DNA from: Branchiostoma floridae
Taxonomy: Eukaryota > Chordata > Leptocardii > Amphioxiformes > Branchiostomatidae
Length of the DNA stretch: 64,000 bases
Direction: 5' to 3'
NCBI RefSeq assembly: GCF_000003815.2
Contig: NC_049982.1
Coordinates: 11,542,386-11,606,385 of the forward strand
A program made the position numbers and the translations under genes. The notes under the pieces were generated by a model. That model worked only from the letters and a program-made list of their open reading frames with translations. It ran no database searches and was not told the DNA's origin. Each line of letters opens with the position of its first letter. Position 1 is the stretch's first letter. Below are positions 35,207 through 48,300 of the stretch, piece after piece.

Positions 35207-38200
35207 ACAGTTCAACGTGACACAACTTTTGTCGGAACTTTGTTATCTATGATTATAGTGTAGTATCTAGTTCAATGTATTATGATGTAAAAGAAAGAAA
35301 AAAAAGTGTTCGAAAAAAGTTCCATATTCAGAATATGCGAAACATCCCCTAGAAACATACGACATGGGAGAATAGGGAGTGGGGGTGGTTCATGTTTGTT
35401 ACCTTACTGAGCTCAAGTCCGTATGAGATTTGTAAGGGAATTCTTAGTCTAGGTCGCTGGAAAAATTATGGATACTGGACAAATATAACCAGATGAAATG
35501 CCAGTGGAGTTACCTGGTCACAATCCATACTCCTGGGACAGCTATATGTGTCCAATCACTACTGTTTTTCTAGCGACCTGTGGAACCTGGTAAAGGCGGA
35601 GACTTCAATACGGACCTCATACGGACTTGTCTTGAACATATATACGACGTGTGAGCCAACCTTATGTGTTTTCAGGTGGATTTATGACTTTTCCTCGATA
35701 CATCTGCAGGCTTTGTTGTGCCGCTAGATGTGCTCATTTGTATAAATGGCGACGTGGATGTTTTATTGCTTCTTCTGTTCACAAGTCGCCATCCTTTGGA
35801 CAAACATTTGGTGTAGCCTGTGCCGATACAGGTGTATGGGAGACGGGTGACCGTGTTTTTAGGACATTGTTGCTGACGCCAGAGCTGACACGTAGCGTTA
35901 CCACCAGCCTGCTCCAGCCCTTATCACTCGGCTGTGAGCACTTTTGAATCACCTGCAGCAGCCTGGCACCTGCCCCTCTATTTGCTCCTTATCTTCAAAA
36001 GCACGCTTTGGACCAAGCCTTGTTTTCTGATGGCACATGCTTTCTGGCCCTTTCTTCCATTGTTTCATCGGTGGCTATCAGCTCACAGGACACTTTATAA
36101 GCCGGGCATGTTTGTGCATTCTCGCGCATCTACGCAACGGAGCCTTTGATAATTGAAGCACTCCACCATCCGCAGGGACAAAAGCCACAGTCCTTTATGG
36201 CTGTATGAGGTTTAAGTGGAATTAAAAGAGCTCCCACCGTGATAAGTCGACTTGTTTAAAAGTCATTAAAACCTGGATGCAGATTAAGATATGTCCCTTT
36301 AAAAGCCATTAGTGGCAGGCGGGTAAACAACAAACTTCCTTGACGGTGAGCCCGTAGTTTGGGACAAAGTTGCGCAACACTTTTGAGAGAGTAGTAGACA
36401 ATTCCATCTCCCGAAGGTACGGTGTAAAGGTAATCGGAAACTATCATGTATGAGCAAAATTCATCAGCCAACAGATCATCATCATCGCATGAAACCGCCT
36501 TCAAATGCAGGACCTTCTGATCGGACGAGAGAGATTGGTCTCAAGGCCCTCTCGACTTGTTTTTCGGACGCTGCCGGACGGCTGTGTCCCCGCCCTAAGG
36601 CCATCATGCTATCGGTCATGATCCACAACGACCGCAAAGTTAGCCCGGCCCCTGTAATTTATTACCGTATTTTTAATGCGGTCTTTAGCTACTTCAGGAT
36701 ACAATTCTTGATGTACTCTACATCTGGTCTTCAGCGCACCTGCGTTGTAACAAAGGGCGAGCTAGCTGGATCCATAAAGGCGTCACATGTCCACCAACTG
36801 CGCCTGAACGTCCGTGTGCTCATTTCGTGTTATTGGGTTTGCGAGGCAGAATCCAACATTCATTACAAGCGATCCCGTCATGTGATATTGCCCTACCGCA
36901 AACACCGAGCATACTTTGTAACATTGAAGTGTACAGAAACAATGGAAGTGGCGCACCGGTGCACATACCTGTAATACCAGAGCCGTTTGCACTGGACGTG
37001 CCATAGACAGGACAAAAACTGGGGACAAATTTTCAGCATGTTTTTATTTGAGAAGCTTTTGCCCCCGCTACTTAAATGGGTTTTTACGTTTGGGATTTAG
37101 GTCAGCCGACAAGGTAAGACGACATTTATGCGGCTAAGAATGGGCGCTGTCAGGGAGTGAGCGACACTTGGTAAACGGCAGCGTGACAGTGATTAAATCA
37201 ATACTTTAATTCTCCAAGTACAGTATGTTTGTCGCTCGCTCGGTCTCCTGTACAGGTTACCCCGTTAACAGCGGAGCGCCAAGGCCCCTACAGAAAGTTC
37301 AACTGTGGAGAGGAGCAGTGCAAAAACATTCTCTCAAAGAGACTGGAAGAGATGATAGTAATAAACTGACGGTTCAACGGTTCAAGCGAGCCAATGTTCA
37401 ACGTGAAGATACTAGAAGGGTTGTCCATAGTGGCACTGAAGGTATTGAAATGACTTTGGTGCCAATGAAATTAGATAGCGCAGTGTCTCAGTCGTAATGT
37501 AGATTTGCTGGCTCCTAGCTACAGGTGGCATGTAGGGAAGAGGTACTAATTTAGTTTCAATGTTTCTGTGTAGAGCTGCAATGAACGGACCTGCAAACAA
37601 GGATTCATTCTGTTAGTGTTGCTTGTCCCTAGGCTTTGGCCCAATGCCATACGCCCACTGTCTATCTTTAACTTTATGACAGCGGTAACTACAGCAGCGG
37701 CTCAGTGGTGCGTGCAATATGGCTTACGGTGCCGCAACTCAAGTGCACTTCAACTGGTGTGGGTACGGACCTGGCAAACACCATTCACGGTAATAATGGC
37801 AAGCGAGGCTGTACTCAGCCTCTTTTATCTCTCCGATAGCTAAGGCAATACGAAAACACATATACGTGACATTTAACTTAGGCTAAGCTAAGGTCTCCAC
37901 TGGAATGTGAAAAACACCCTGCAAGCTTACACGACATAGTCGATTTTCTTGACCGACCATAGTGCTAAGGTTCAAAATCCACATGTTTAGAATTCTTTCT
38001 ATTGTGGAAAAGGTTATCAAAGTGATTGTAAATCTGTGATAGGTATTTGCGGGTCGATAATTGGGTGCCCCGACTATTAAAACAGCGTTATATCGCTATT
38101 AAAGCCGCACGGACGCGAGGCTATCAAGGCATTAGCGGAGTCTATGGCACGGGTTTAGTTCACTCACTCCACGAAATCTAAACTTTGCAATGCAATAAAA

Positions 38201-39065
38201 AGTAAAGACCTCATATGTCATAGAATGTCTGTCTTTACTCTTTACAACCTCTCAACGTACACTTGAATAGTAAATTATTACGTGGATACTAATTAAATTT
38301 GAAATGATCTTACATATACAATGATTTAGCAGATTGTAATTCTTGTCAAAGCCGTGGAACTGGTAAAAACATGTGCCTTTCCCTTACATCAGTTAATTCT
38401 ATTAGCGCTTTTTAACCACAGCAGCTGTCTCGTAAAAAAATGTGATTGGTTCAGCTTTTATTTTTAAAAGAGAGTCTTTTTCAATTACCTCCTTCGTAAT
38501 TCCTCGTATTGTACAGCAACTATCTTTGTTTGTGAGAAGGAAACGGTTCGATGTACCACGTACCAGGCATGTATTGAACCCAAGTGTCAAGTCACTTTAT
38601 ATATTGAGTGACTCAGCGTCATCAAGCGGCAGGTTGGTAACACGAGTCTTCGTCACAGTGCAAAGTTCGGCTCTCCCCCTTCACCAAACGTGTAGAATGT
38701 TATAGCAATTGCTGCGTCCTTCGACCTTGATTTTACAGATAAGTGACATTTTCATACGATCATATTAACTACGATTTGAATTAGTAACTTTGAGAATGCC
38801 CAAAAATGGGTAGCGACGGAATGAAAGGCTATGGAAGAGCATAAAGGAAATACTGCTGTGTTGTTGACAGCAACCTTTAAGATAAACAAATGCAACTTAT
38901 CTGGCCAAGAAAACGTTCTAAAAAGAAAGTTCTTCAGTCTTTCTCGTACTCCTATTTATTGCACTGTCTGTATTAGAAAGTGCTCGAAGTTTTTATATAC
39001 AAATGTATCTTTTTTATATCGTTGTTCTTTCCAATCTAGTACATCAGAAAATAGACTTAATTTAC

Positions 39066-39125
39066 TGGACATAGGAGGTTTCTTTTACACAACCTGGTTG
39101 TGTAAAAGAAAACTCTTATGTCCTA
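39066..39125. repeat. Near-perfect palindrome (about 28-bp arms)
   Basis: The arm from GGACATAGGAGG through TTTTACACAACC is followed, after one base, by its complement ending CTTATGTCC. I count two imperfect positions, one of them a G-T pair. There is essentially no loop, so this is a cruciform or foldback rather than a typical microRNA precursor. Confidence 0.8.
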
Positions 39126-40028
39126 TGATCTACCAACCTGATGAAATTATTTTCGAGACATAATTTACTAATGCGACGCTCTCGTTACAAACAAACAGTC
39201 CGAGTGGACGTTTTTTTGCGACGACCGACTTTCATGTTGTTGTGGAGGGATCAAACATTAGAGGAGGCATAGCGACACAAACAGGTCGGATACAATGTGG
39301 AAGTTATCGCGCGTTTTCACCAACAGCTATCAGAACTGGTAAACAGGCTATCAGTCATTCCATCTCATACTGACGTGCTTGAGTCAGAAAAATTGGATTG
39401 TATAATGTATCCACAAACAAAATAACTTCTGGCTCATGCGGTGAGAAAGTTTTGAAAGAGACCATTCCACAAGCCTGACTCATACCGGACCAAACGTTTG
39501 GTTTCCACCCAGAAACCGCCGTTTTTTCTGATAAACACGGTTAAACAACGCTCCTCTCCATGGTAAATACGCCCAGTGCGATCAAAGGCCGGAATTCCTG
39601 TCTTTCTTCTTTAGCAGAAAAACACGGACCACGTACTCCCTACTCCCCCTCCACGTGATGATCTTATTTTGCAAGTTCTCCGTGCGCGATAACGTCTGTA
39701 TGGACGTGTTTGTGTAGCTTGGTTCGTGCAATGTTTAAAAGAGGATTATGTCACATCACCACATTCTAACTACTAAGGGTAATAGCACTAGACATCCAAG
39801 TCAACGAGAAAGTACATGTATGAGGAACAGTCGACATGAGACAGAAACATTCCTATACACAAACTCATACGGTAACGATTTGGCTTAACTTGGGATGTAT
39901 ACTTGTCTTTTTCATTCAGTTGGCACATTCCAAGAACCAATCCCGTATGTCTATGGTTACGTCTATCCCATGATACTCTGGAGCGTTCTCCAGGGCAGAG
40001 GACCGTGCGACGTTTTCTCGACAAGGAG

Positions 40029-40175
40029 TCAAGGACTATTCCTTAAAATCAACTTTTGAGAAGGATTGTATAGGAAAGAGTGGGGAGGCAGAGTAAAAGA
40101 AAAACGCCAATGCAATTAAAAATAAGCTGCTAGGGGGCCGAGACAAATAACTTCTTCCTGACATAAAAAACTATC
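40029..40175. repeat. Imperfect direct repeat, unit 1
   Basis: Begins AAGGACTATTCCTTAAAATC and runs through AAGCTGCTAGGGG and CTTCCTGACAT to AAAAACTATC. It is repeated with about 85% identity at 40218-40375, an offset of roughly 190 bp. Confidence 0.7.
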
Positions 40176-40217
40176 AGCTATTTGTAATTTGAGTCAGATC
40201 GCGTCCGTTCTCTCGGA

Positions 40218-40375
40218 TAAGGACTATTCCTTAAAATCAAGAATTGAGAAGAATTGTATCGGAAAGAGTGGTGTGACAGAGTAAAAGAAAAACGTCAATT
40301 CAATTTCAGAACAAGCTGCTAGGGGTTCCAAACAACCAAACCTACACCACTGCTTCCTGACATCAAAAACTATCT
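40218..40375. repeat. Imperfect direct repeat, unit 2
   Basis: Second unit of the tandem duplication described at 40029. It is somewhat longer because of small insertions after AGCTGCTAGGGG. Confidence 0.7.
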
Positions 40376-40499
40376 GGGACCAAGGAGCTTTCATCAACTT
40401 ATTTCTTGCTGGGACCAAAAAAAGGAAGAAAAAAAACATAAGATACGAAAGCCTAAAGTTCTGCTGCAGTACCAAGGAAAGCTACATGATGGCCTATTA

Positions 40500-42331
40500 C
40501 CGGCTTTTGTCTTGCCATAATCTACTAAATAAAACAAATTCCAATACAAAATTCACACACACAAACACACTGGGCAACAACAACTAGTATCAGAAATTAA
40601 GACAGTAGAACTGAAATGGTGTTCATATACTGCATTTCTTCTTATCACCAATAGTGACATTTCCATCTGTGGCCATTGTCAGTACTGTGACTGTATAGAT
40701 TTTGTAGATTAGTGTGTCTACAACAGCTTGCGATATACTGATAGTTTAAAATTAAAAGGGAAAACGTAGATATCATAAAACAAGTATTGCACTGAAAACC
40801 ACCTTTGATCAGTAAGGCACTAAGATGGTCATTGTGTTTTTGAGCAAGGCCATTATGCAGTCTGGTCGTCTACAATGTACATATGTACAGTACATACATG
40901 TACATAAACATGTCCACTATTTCCACAATTTTGAATACATCCCCAAGAAAGGTAACCAGCATGTCTTATCTTAGTTATATTCTGAGTTATGATGATACTG
41001 AGCGAGTCCAGGCCCTTATTAGGGGTATCACATCTGTCAGAGTTACCCTCCTTACCCAAGAGGACAGTTAACGTTACATAGCATCCAACAATGACGTTAG
41101 CCCCCCTACTGTTTAAAGGCCTCAGAGACTACTTAGCAGGATAAACTGGCACTTGAAGTCGACACATCACAAGTACCTCTGAGCTACACTGTGTCTAATT
41201 AGGCTGAGGAACAATGATTTTCCCCAGCTTTAGTCCAAGCAGTGCCGAGTCGTTAGGGTTCGTTACAGCATAGCTACATCAGCAGTGGAATATCGAATGT
41301 AGAAGATGGCACTCAGGCTATGAAATGTCTGACAACAATTTACAAGAGTCTTTAGCAGGTACATTGGGAAGTACATTGCAATGAATTGGGCATTACACAC
41401 CTGATACCCAAACACAGGACACCAGAAAGTATCGTACAACTTGCAACACCCCATCACTGAATACAGTATGGTCTCTGGTGAATCTTAATAGTTTTGCTTT
41501 AGTTTCTCTAAGATGTGGGGCTTAGGAATGCTAGGTATGCTGAAACATGACCATCAAGACCTATTACTGAAGTCTCTCTCTTTCAGCAGGTGGACAAACA
41601 AGGGCTAATTTCAATGGATCACCTGTGGCACTGCCTGCCTGGGATTGACTGTACACAAATGTATTAGCATCAATAAGGATCGTCTAATGTACATGAACTG
41701 TCACACAGGGTGTCAATATGTCACATGTACGTTAATCATTGAACTGTCTGTTTTCAATGGCCCACATGTTTTCACACTTGCACAGTTTTTCACAATGCTG
41801 TAACATTACATCATAGAGTCCATATTCTGAAGTCTGTACTCTTCGAGCAGCAGAAAATACTATCTAAAGCTGCTTCTGTGCAGAGTATTTACAACCACTG
41901 CATTTTCTTATACTTTTTCATCTAGACATCTTTGCAACAAGTAAGAACTCAACTGGTACAATTCCCATTCTTCATCCCATCAAAGAGGTTATATGAGCAA
42001 CCACCTTGAACCCATATAACAGTCTTTACAGAATCTCACAATACACATTCTTGGTCTGTTGTATTGGAAGTTGTAATTTACAAAATGATTGTACATGTAT
42101 CTGTACAAAACTGACTGCACTTATTCTTAGCATGAAATGACCAATTTCAATGATCCATTCAAATACTGACTTCTGTCTACAACAAGAAGTGTACCTCAGT
42201 CATCTGTAGATTGTTCTGTAAGCCACGCATTACTGGATATTTTGTCCTCATTTATCAGCGAGCATTAAAATTTACAGCCTCACAGTGAGGCGGACGGCAC
42301 GTTGACAAGGTGTGACAAAAAGCTTGTACAG
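40500..42331 (-). other. Downstream flank and possible 3' UTR of EDRF1
   Basis: AT-rich non-coding DNA immediately downstream of the EDRF1 stop. I found no clear AATAAA on the minus strand, so the transcript end is not placed. Several TACATGTA-type motifs occur near 40877-40910. Confidence 0.35.
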
Positions 42332-45300
42332 TCAGTGTGGTAGTAGAGCCAGTGTGTCTGCCATGTTCTGTACCCTTCTCATCAGCCCAGCGGAAGACTC
42401 TGCCATCCCTCTCAGGCACGAGGCGTACACTTTCTTGTACTGCTCAAGCTGAGACGGCGGAAGGTGACGACTGTAAAATGAAGAGGAACATTACTCTTTG
42501 TCATGACCCAATATTCAAGACAGCTTGGACCCAATATCAGATAGCTTGGAATATCACCTACTGTATCAGTAAGTTAAGCAGAATATCACAGGAAACCTAC
42601 AAAAGTCTTTACTGAAACCAAACCTATAGTACTACTGTATCTGTCTATAGGCCTGACCAGATGAATAGGCCTGGGATCTTGGTTGATACACAGATCAGTA
42701 TGAACTGGAAAATGGTGCACTTTGCCAGAACAAGCAACTTACTTTGCCTTCCCTGCACGTCTGGGGTGGGGAGGGGGTCAGGGCAAGGGTCATACAGGTA
42801 AGGGAGACAGCACAGATGAAGAGAAAGGGAATAACATCAGACAATGTGGAATGGACATGCAAAAAGGATGGGAAACAAATTCAATTAGGAAAGAGGTACT
42901 TTAGATACACAAAAGTGAAACTGTGGTGTGGTTTTGGTAAGGTGTGTTCTGAGAACTTGCGTATACACATACGTACTTTGTGGCGTACATACTTTGTGGC
43001 GTCCGAGGTCAACCAACCCACAAAAAGGGAAGTTTTTCAGTCATTGTGTCAGTTACAACAGGTCTTGTAGCCAGAACACACTAACGGTACAGCTGTTTGT
43101 TGGTCCTAAAACAGTGATCTTACCTTGGCTTTCCTCCATGATGCTTGTGAGAACTGAGGACAGTGACAGACTACAGTAAGGAGTGAGTATTTAAGAACAC
43201 TGGGAGAAAGGACACTTGTGAGGAAAGAGAATAACACCAACATAGGGAAGATGCTTTGCCTGTAGGGAGGACTGGGGATGATGATGGAAAGAGGTAGAAA
43301 AAGAGGAACCATGTGCGTGTAAATATCATTTACTAGCACAAATGTGTAACCTCACTATAAAAAAGCCTAAAGCATTTGGCACCATATGATGTACCACATT
43401 GGGATGTATACAGTGAGATGGATATGGATAAAAGTCACTGTATCAATGGCTTCTTTTTTTTGTCATAAAAAGAAAACAAAGTACAAAGAACAATGCTGGG
43501 CATTGCTGCTTCAGTCCCTCACAGGGTTTAAGTCATGTTTAAAAAAAAGGCCTGACCTGGCTTTCCCTGATGCTGCTGTCTTGATAAGTGTGTGTAGCAG
43601 GTGTTGTAGTCTGGACTCCAGGATGTTCAGGAGTTTTTCACTTTCCTCTCTGGGCACCAGACTCGAAAGGACCGTCTGGTTCTTGGACAAGTCATTGGAT
43701 GTGGTGTTTTCCCCATCAGGTGTGGTGTCTTCTTCTGCAGGTAAAATAAAGGTAAAGATAGTCTCAAAGCACTTTTTTTAGTCATAGGTGCAGTGGGTTG
43801 TTGTTTCACTGTGTCTATTGCATGGTATTTGAAGGCAGAGCCCCTCCCTCTGTGTCCACTTCCTTTTACCTCGCAAGCTAGTCAGGGAGTTGTTTAAAGT
43901 ACATTTCTCAAGAACACAACATCTAACAATATTGCTTGACACAATTTTGAGTTAAGCAGATCTAGACTACAATTACTTAGCCAGTCTGATCCAATTACCA
44001 AGTATGACTTTACAGATAAAACCAAACATGAATTTTAAGGATGATCACTTTGTGAATAGGTATGAAGCACATTGACTGACACTGCTGGCTGTGTTACAGT
44101 GTATTCTCTGTGTTGTCAGGCTTACCGTCTGGCCCCAGCTCCTTGTATATAATGTGCATTGCTTCCCTGCACTCAGCCATGTACCCCAAGGCTGTGGACA
44201 GGGTTCGCACTTTACTCCCAGCTGTGGTTTGACCTGAAAAAACAACAGAATACTTTCTGGGAATCCAAAATTTTCATATACGTCAGGGTAGAGACTACGG
44301 TCTGGTAGAATTGGTACATTCTGCCTGTACGGATCCCAATCAGAGTTTTGGTTCACAGAGACTGCATCAGGATTTCTAATGGTAGAATAGGCAATTTTGC
44401 TGGCAGAGATCCCGATCTGGGTCTCTTTCGACAGAAAGTCAGAAACTATACAAGCTTAACTGGGTCACACATTAGTCACACATTCTTAGAGTAATGTTAG
44501 GACATGATTCTGCTTTGCAATCAGGATGACATACCCCCCAGCTGGTATTCGCAGAGAGCCACCCTTTCCAGCTGCACTCTGGTGAGCTCGCAGGGGTGTT
44601 CCAGTTGCTGGAAGAGCCTGCAGGCCTTCCCGTAGTGGTGTTCGGCCTGTGATCGTGCTTGTTTTCTCTTCTGGTCCTCAGACTGCAGTTCAACAATGAA
44701 AGACCTGGGTGTTACTGTTGGAGACACATAATGTCAACAAGCTTTTGAAATAAGACGATGCAACTTAACTTTGATTCCAAGACATTTATATTCAGGACTA
44801 ACCCCAGCCTTAAATCGTTTTCAATCCCACTCATTGTTTTGGAACCCATGTTGTTATTTTCATTATTAAATCTGTCATTTTAAGCTTACAAACATATATT
44901 TTCATCAATTTCATGAAGTTCAGATGTTTAGAAGTACAGATGTTTGGACGGATGGGGTGACATTTTTTTCTGGCCCAACAAGCAAATTTCCATCCTGGGA
45001 TGGCAGGATTGGTCTTGAAGGCAACCAGGCTTATGATAACATTAGGTTTCTATTGAAAGAAACATGCCCATGGAATGGTGGAATGTATAATCATCAAAAT
45101 AATGATTGATTAAGCTTATGGATATGCACTCTGCAGGAGAAAGGCCTATGTCACATTTCCAAACCGGGGCCAGACTGGCCAGCTTCCTGGAACGAAAAGT
45201 ATGATATAAAAGACACCAAACTACACAAGATGTTAAGACAATAGTCGTGGGCATTATTTGTATATCTTTACATTTGTGCATATCTTTACATTTCTATTTT

Positions 45301-48300
45301 TCGTTTCCACCAACAGCAAGGCTGGGCCCTGGTTTGGAAATGTGACGTTAGCCTAACTAGCGCTGCTCTGTATTTCTTCACCTGGTTCCTGTAGGCATTG
45401 TGAAACATGGATGCCAAGCGGTGATGGATTGTCGCAGCACGGTACTGCGCCAGTGGCTGGCGCGGGGACTCTGTCTCCGTGTCGCAATACCGTATGGACC
45501 TGGTCATCAGGTCAACGACCTCCTTTTCCACCTACATCCAACGCAAAGGGGGAAAAAGACTGTAAACCTGCAGTTATTTAGTCTTTATTCTGGGGAAAAC
45601 TTAAGGTGTGAGCTGACTCAGAAGTGATAAAAGTATTGTATAGACCTGGTATTACACAACCTCCTTCTCCACTTACAGCCATTCCAAAGGAAAAAGAAGA
45701 ACACATTTTCACACTACAGGTATTCCCTTTCACAACCAAACTGTGCTGTTACATAACTTTTGGAGTGTACAATGACTCAAAAGCGCCATCTGGCAGCGAA
45801 AGGAGAAGATGCAATTCCAGTAGCCATCTACAATGCATTGGTTACATGTCCAATAGTTTTTTCACCTGCTCCTCGGCCTTGATGGAGAGTGGTGCGAAGT
45901 CTTGCAGAAGTGTTGCCATGGTGAAGAAAGTTGTTGACAGCTCCCACTGCACAGAGTCCCAGACCATAGGGAAGGCTGATCGATCCTTCAGGATATGAAT
46001 AGCTTTCATGTAGTGGTCCCTTGCCTAATCAGAGATGTTAAAAAACATTGAATAAGTGTAAGAGGAGGTATCTGGTAGAGCATGCTATGTCATGCTGCAT
46101 GGCTGTAAAAGTACTCCAGCATTAATTGAGGAAGCAAAGCAAATGTAATGAGACATTTTCCAAACCTTGTATGCAAAACAGTTGACTTAGAAACCACATC
46201 TGACAGTGTACATGTATGTTGGTACATGTATGTCTTTCACATGCATTACACAGAATTAATGTAGGGTTTGTCTTCAACAGCAAAATGCAGCACATCAAAT
46301 GTTTGAGTTTGAACTTTGAATGAATGTACAATATTTGTGTGATTTCTAAAAGCATTGTAATGCCATTGTAACTACTCTATCATATCTTTGAATACCTTTA
46401 CAATCAGATTTCATCAATGTCATAACATTGATACAGTAATGTCTCCTTTGGCCCTCTACCAACTCTTGCCATGGCTCCTTTACCAACACTGTCCAACGCT
46501 CTGGTCAACTCAGCCAAGCACCCTAACCCTAGCCATAGCCTTAACTTCGGCTAAGTTGACCAGGGTGCTGGGCCGAGTTGACTTGGCTGAATTGTCCTGA
46601 TCCCCACTTTCCCTACCTTGTTGTAGTAAACCCTCTCCTGTTGTGAGAACTCCCCCCTCTTGCCTTCCTTGTCCTGCTGTACACAGGACTGAGCCCACAC
46701 CCTCATCAGCCGGCCAGTGTTGGAGTGCAGCAGAGCGATGTTAGTGGTGTCCATGGCAGTTCGAAAAGCACCGATACTGGACTCAAAGGCACACAGACTC
46801 CTCTGCAGCACCTTGTCTTGATCTGGACCTAAGATGGACACAGAAACACAAGGCATTATTATCTTAACCAAGGGACACATTTGTTTTCACAGTTACAAAC
46901 ATAAAATACATTTTTAGGTACATGTAAGTTTAATCTCATGTGATCAATAAACGTGTATTGGCCACTTTACAACCATAAGATAGGCAGTTATTTAAGCAAC
47001 TGGATATAATTTTGGAAATGGTCAAACAATTCGATAGCATACACTCCCTTCCACCAGTGACACTGAGGAAACAGGTTGAAGAGCAGGTTTTATACACTAC
47101 CTATGAATCGATATGTAACTGTAAAATAAAATTCTCAAATCCTGAAAATTTTTGCTGGTTTACTTTTGTGATTTTTGCTGTAACCTCTCATGAAACTGTA
47201 AATACGTCTCCCTTGTCTGACTCATCGTACTACAGAATTGTTTCAACCAAAAACTAGGAACACTGCAAGAACCTCTGAAATAAATCCACTGTGAAAGTAA
47301 ATGAATGCACAGTATGTTTACTGCATGCTCTTCAGCAGCCTATCATGAAGCTCAAACACATGTCTGTGCTCACCGTGCTCCATCCCTGAAGCCCTGTTCA
47401 TGAGTATCACACCCATCTCGTTCTGCACGTTGCCAAGACGCTTGTTCACGTTGAGGAACTGGTTGTGAGACTCCTTGCGGTTGGTTTTTAGGGCAGCTTC
47501 TTCGTAGCAGTGTACGCTGGTTTCCAGGCAACTCTCGATGTCGTGCATGGAGAACTCAGTGGCCCAGTCATGTTCTGTATTGGATCACAGGCATAGATGG
47601 ATGAACGTTGTTAGGCCTATATAGTCTCATCATGATACCCTTGGTTCATGATTCTATCACACCTTGACAGGCAACAGTTTAATTCTGGACGAACACTCTA
47701 ATTCTGGAAAACCTTAATAATTTCTAAATAGATTGACCAGATGAATTATTATTAATATTTGTAGGCTATCACACCTTAACTTATCATTAATACTAATACT
47801 AGTATTATTTCATGATGATACTACAGCCTTAGAACTGGTACTGAAATGCCAACTAGTAATCTATAATGGTACTGCAGCTTTGACCTACAGACTGGAAATG
47901 GTGACAGAAAGGTGTGAAATCCCAAGATGACGAGGACGATAATAAAACAAATTTCCCTATCATGAACTATTGGTCCAATATTGCTTGATAAGCATCTCAT
48001 AATTGTAGCTTTATATCAAGCTATTACTGTTACTGTTAGGAACACTTTGGGGCAAATAGACAAGACTTGGCTTACTGCTGCAGAGAGGCTTGGTCAGCTC
48101 CTGCTTGGCGCTCCTGGAGATGACTGCATCATCTTGACTTTTGACCTCCAGCTCTGCCTCGTACACCTGGTGGTTGTCGATGTGTTTGGCCATCATGAGC
48201 TGGACGTCTCCGGCCAGGGTCAGTAAGGACGTCTGCAGGTTACGGTTCTCGTGCAGCAGCCCAAAGGACAGGGCCGAGAATGCATCTGTGAGGTACACCA

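Larger units (their letters stand above)
33995..35225 (+). other. Probable 3' UTR of MMP21 copy B
   Basis: Non-coding, collinear with the copy A 3' region, and ending shortly after AATAAA at 35201. Contains the conserved block 34698-34944. Confidence 0.5.
35230..40490. other. Intergenic spacer between MMP21-B and EDRF1
   Basis: No gene supported. The 36450-36974 open frame (174 codons) has no recognisable domain or splice context. The 35.6-37.2 kb part has GTAAACAAC and CCATTAGTGG motifs and a TTTATAAG near 36095, and could be regulatory, but only conservation data could show that. Confidence 0.5.

Noticed and set aside
36450-36974. 174-codon open frame in the MMP21-EDRF1 spacer
   Set aside because: No family similarity, splice context or repeat identity that I recognise; the composition looks non-coding.
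38525-38575. GGTTCGATG as a tRNA B-box
   Set aside because: No matching A-box, acceptor stem or terminator nearby.
39066-39125. Palindrome as a microRNA precursor
   Set aside because: There is virtually no terminal loop and the stem is too symmetric for a normal Drosha/Dicer substrate; kept only as a structural finding.
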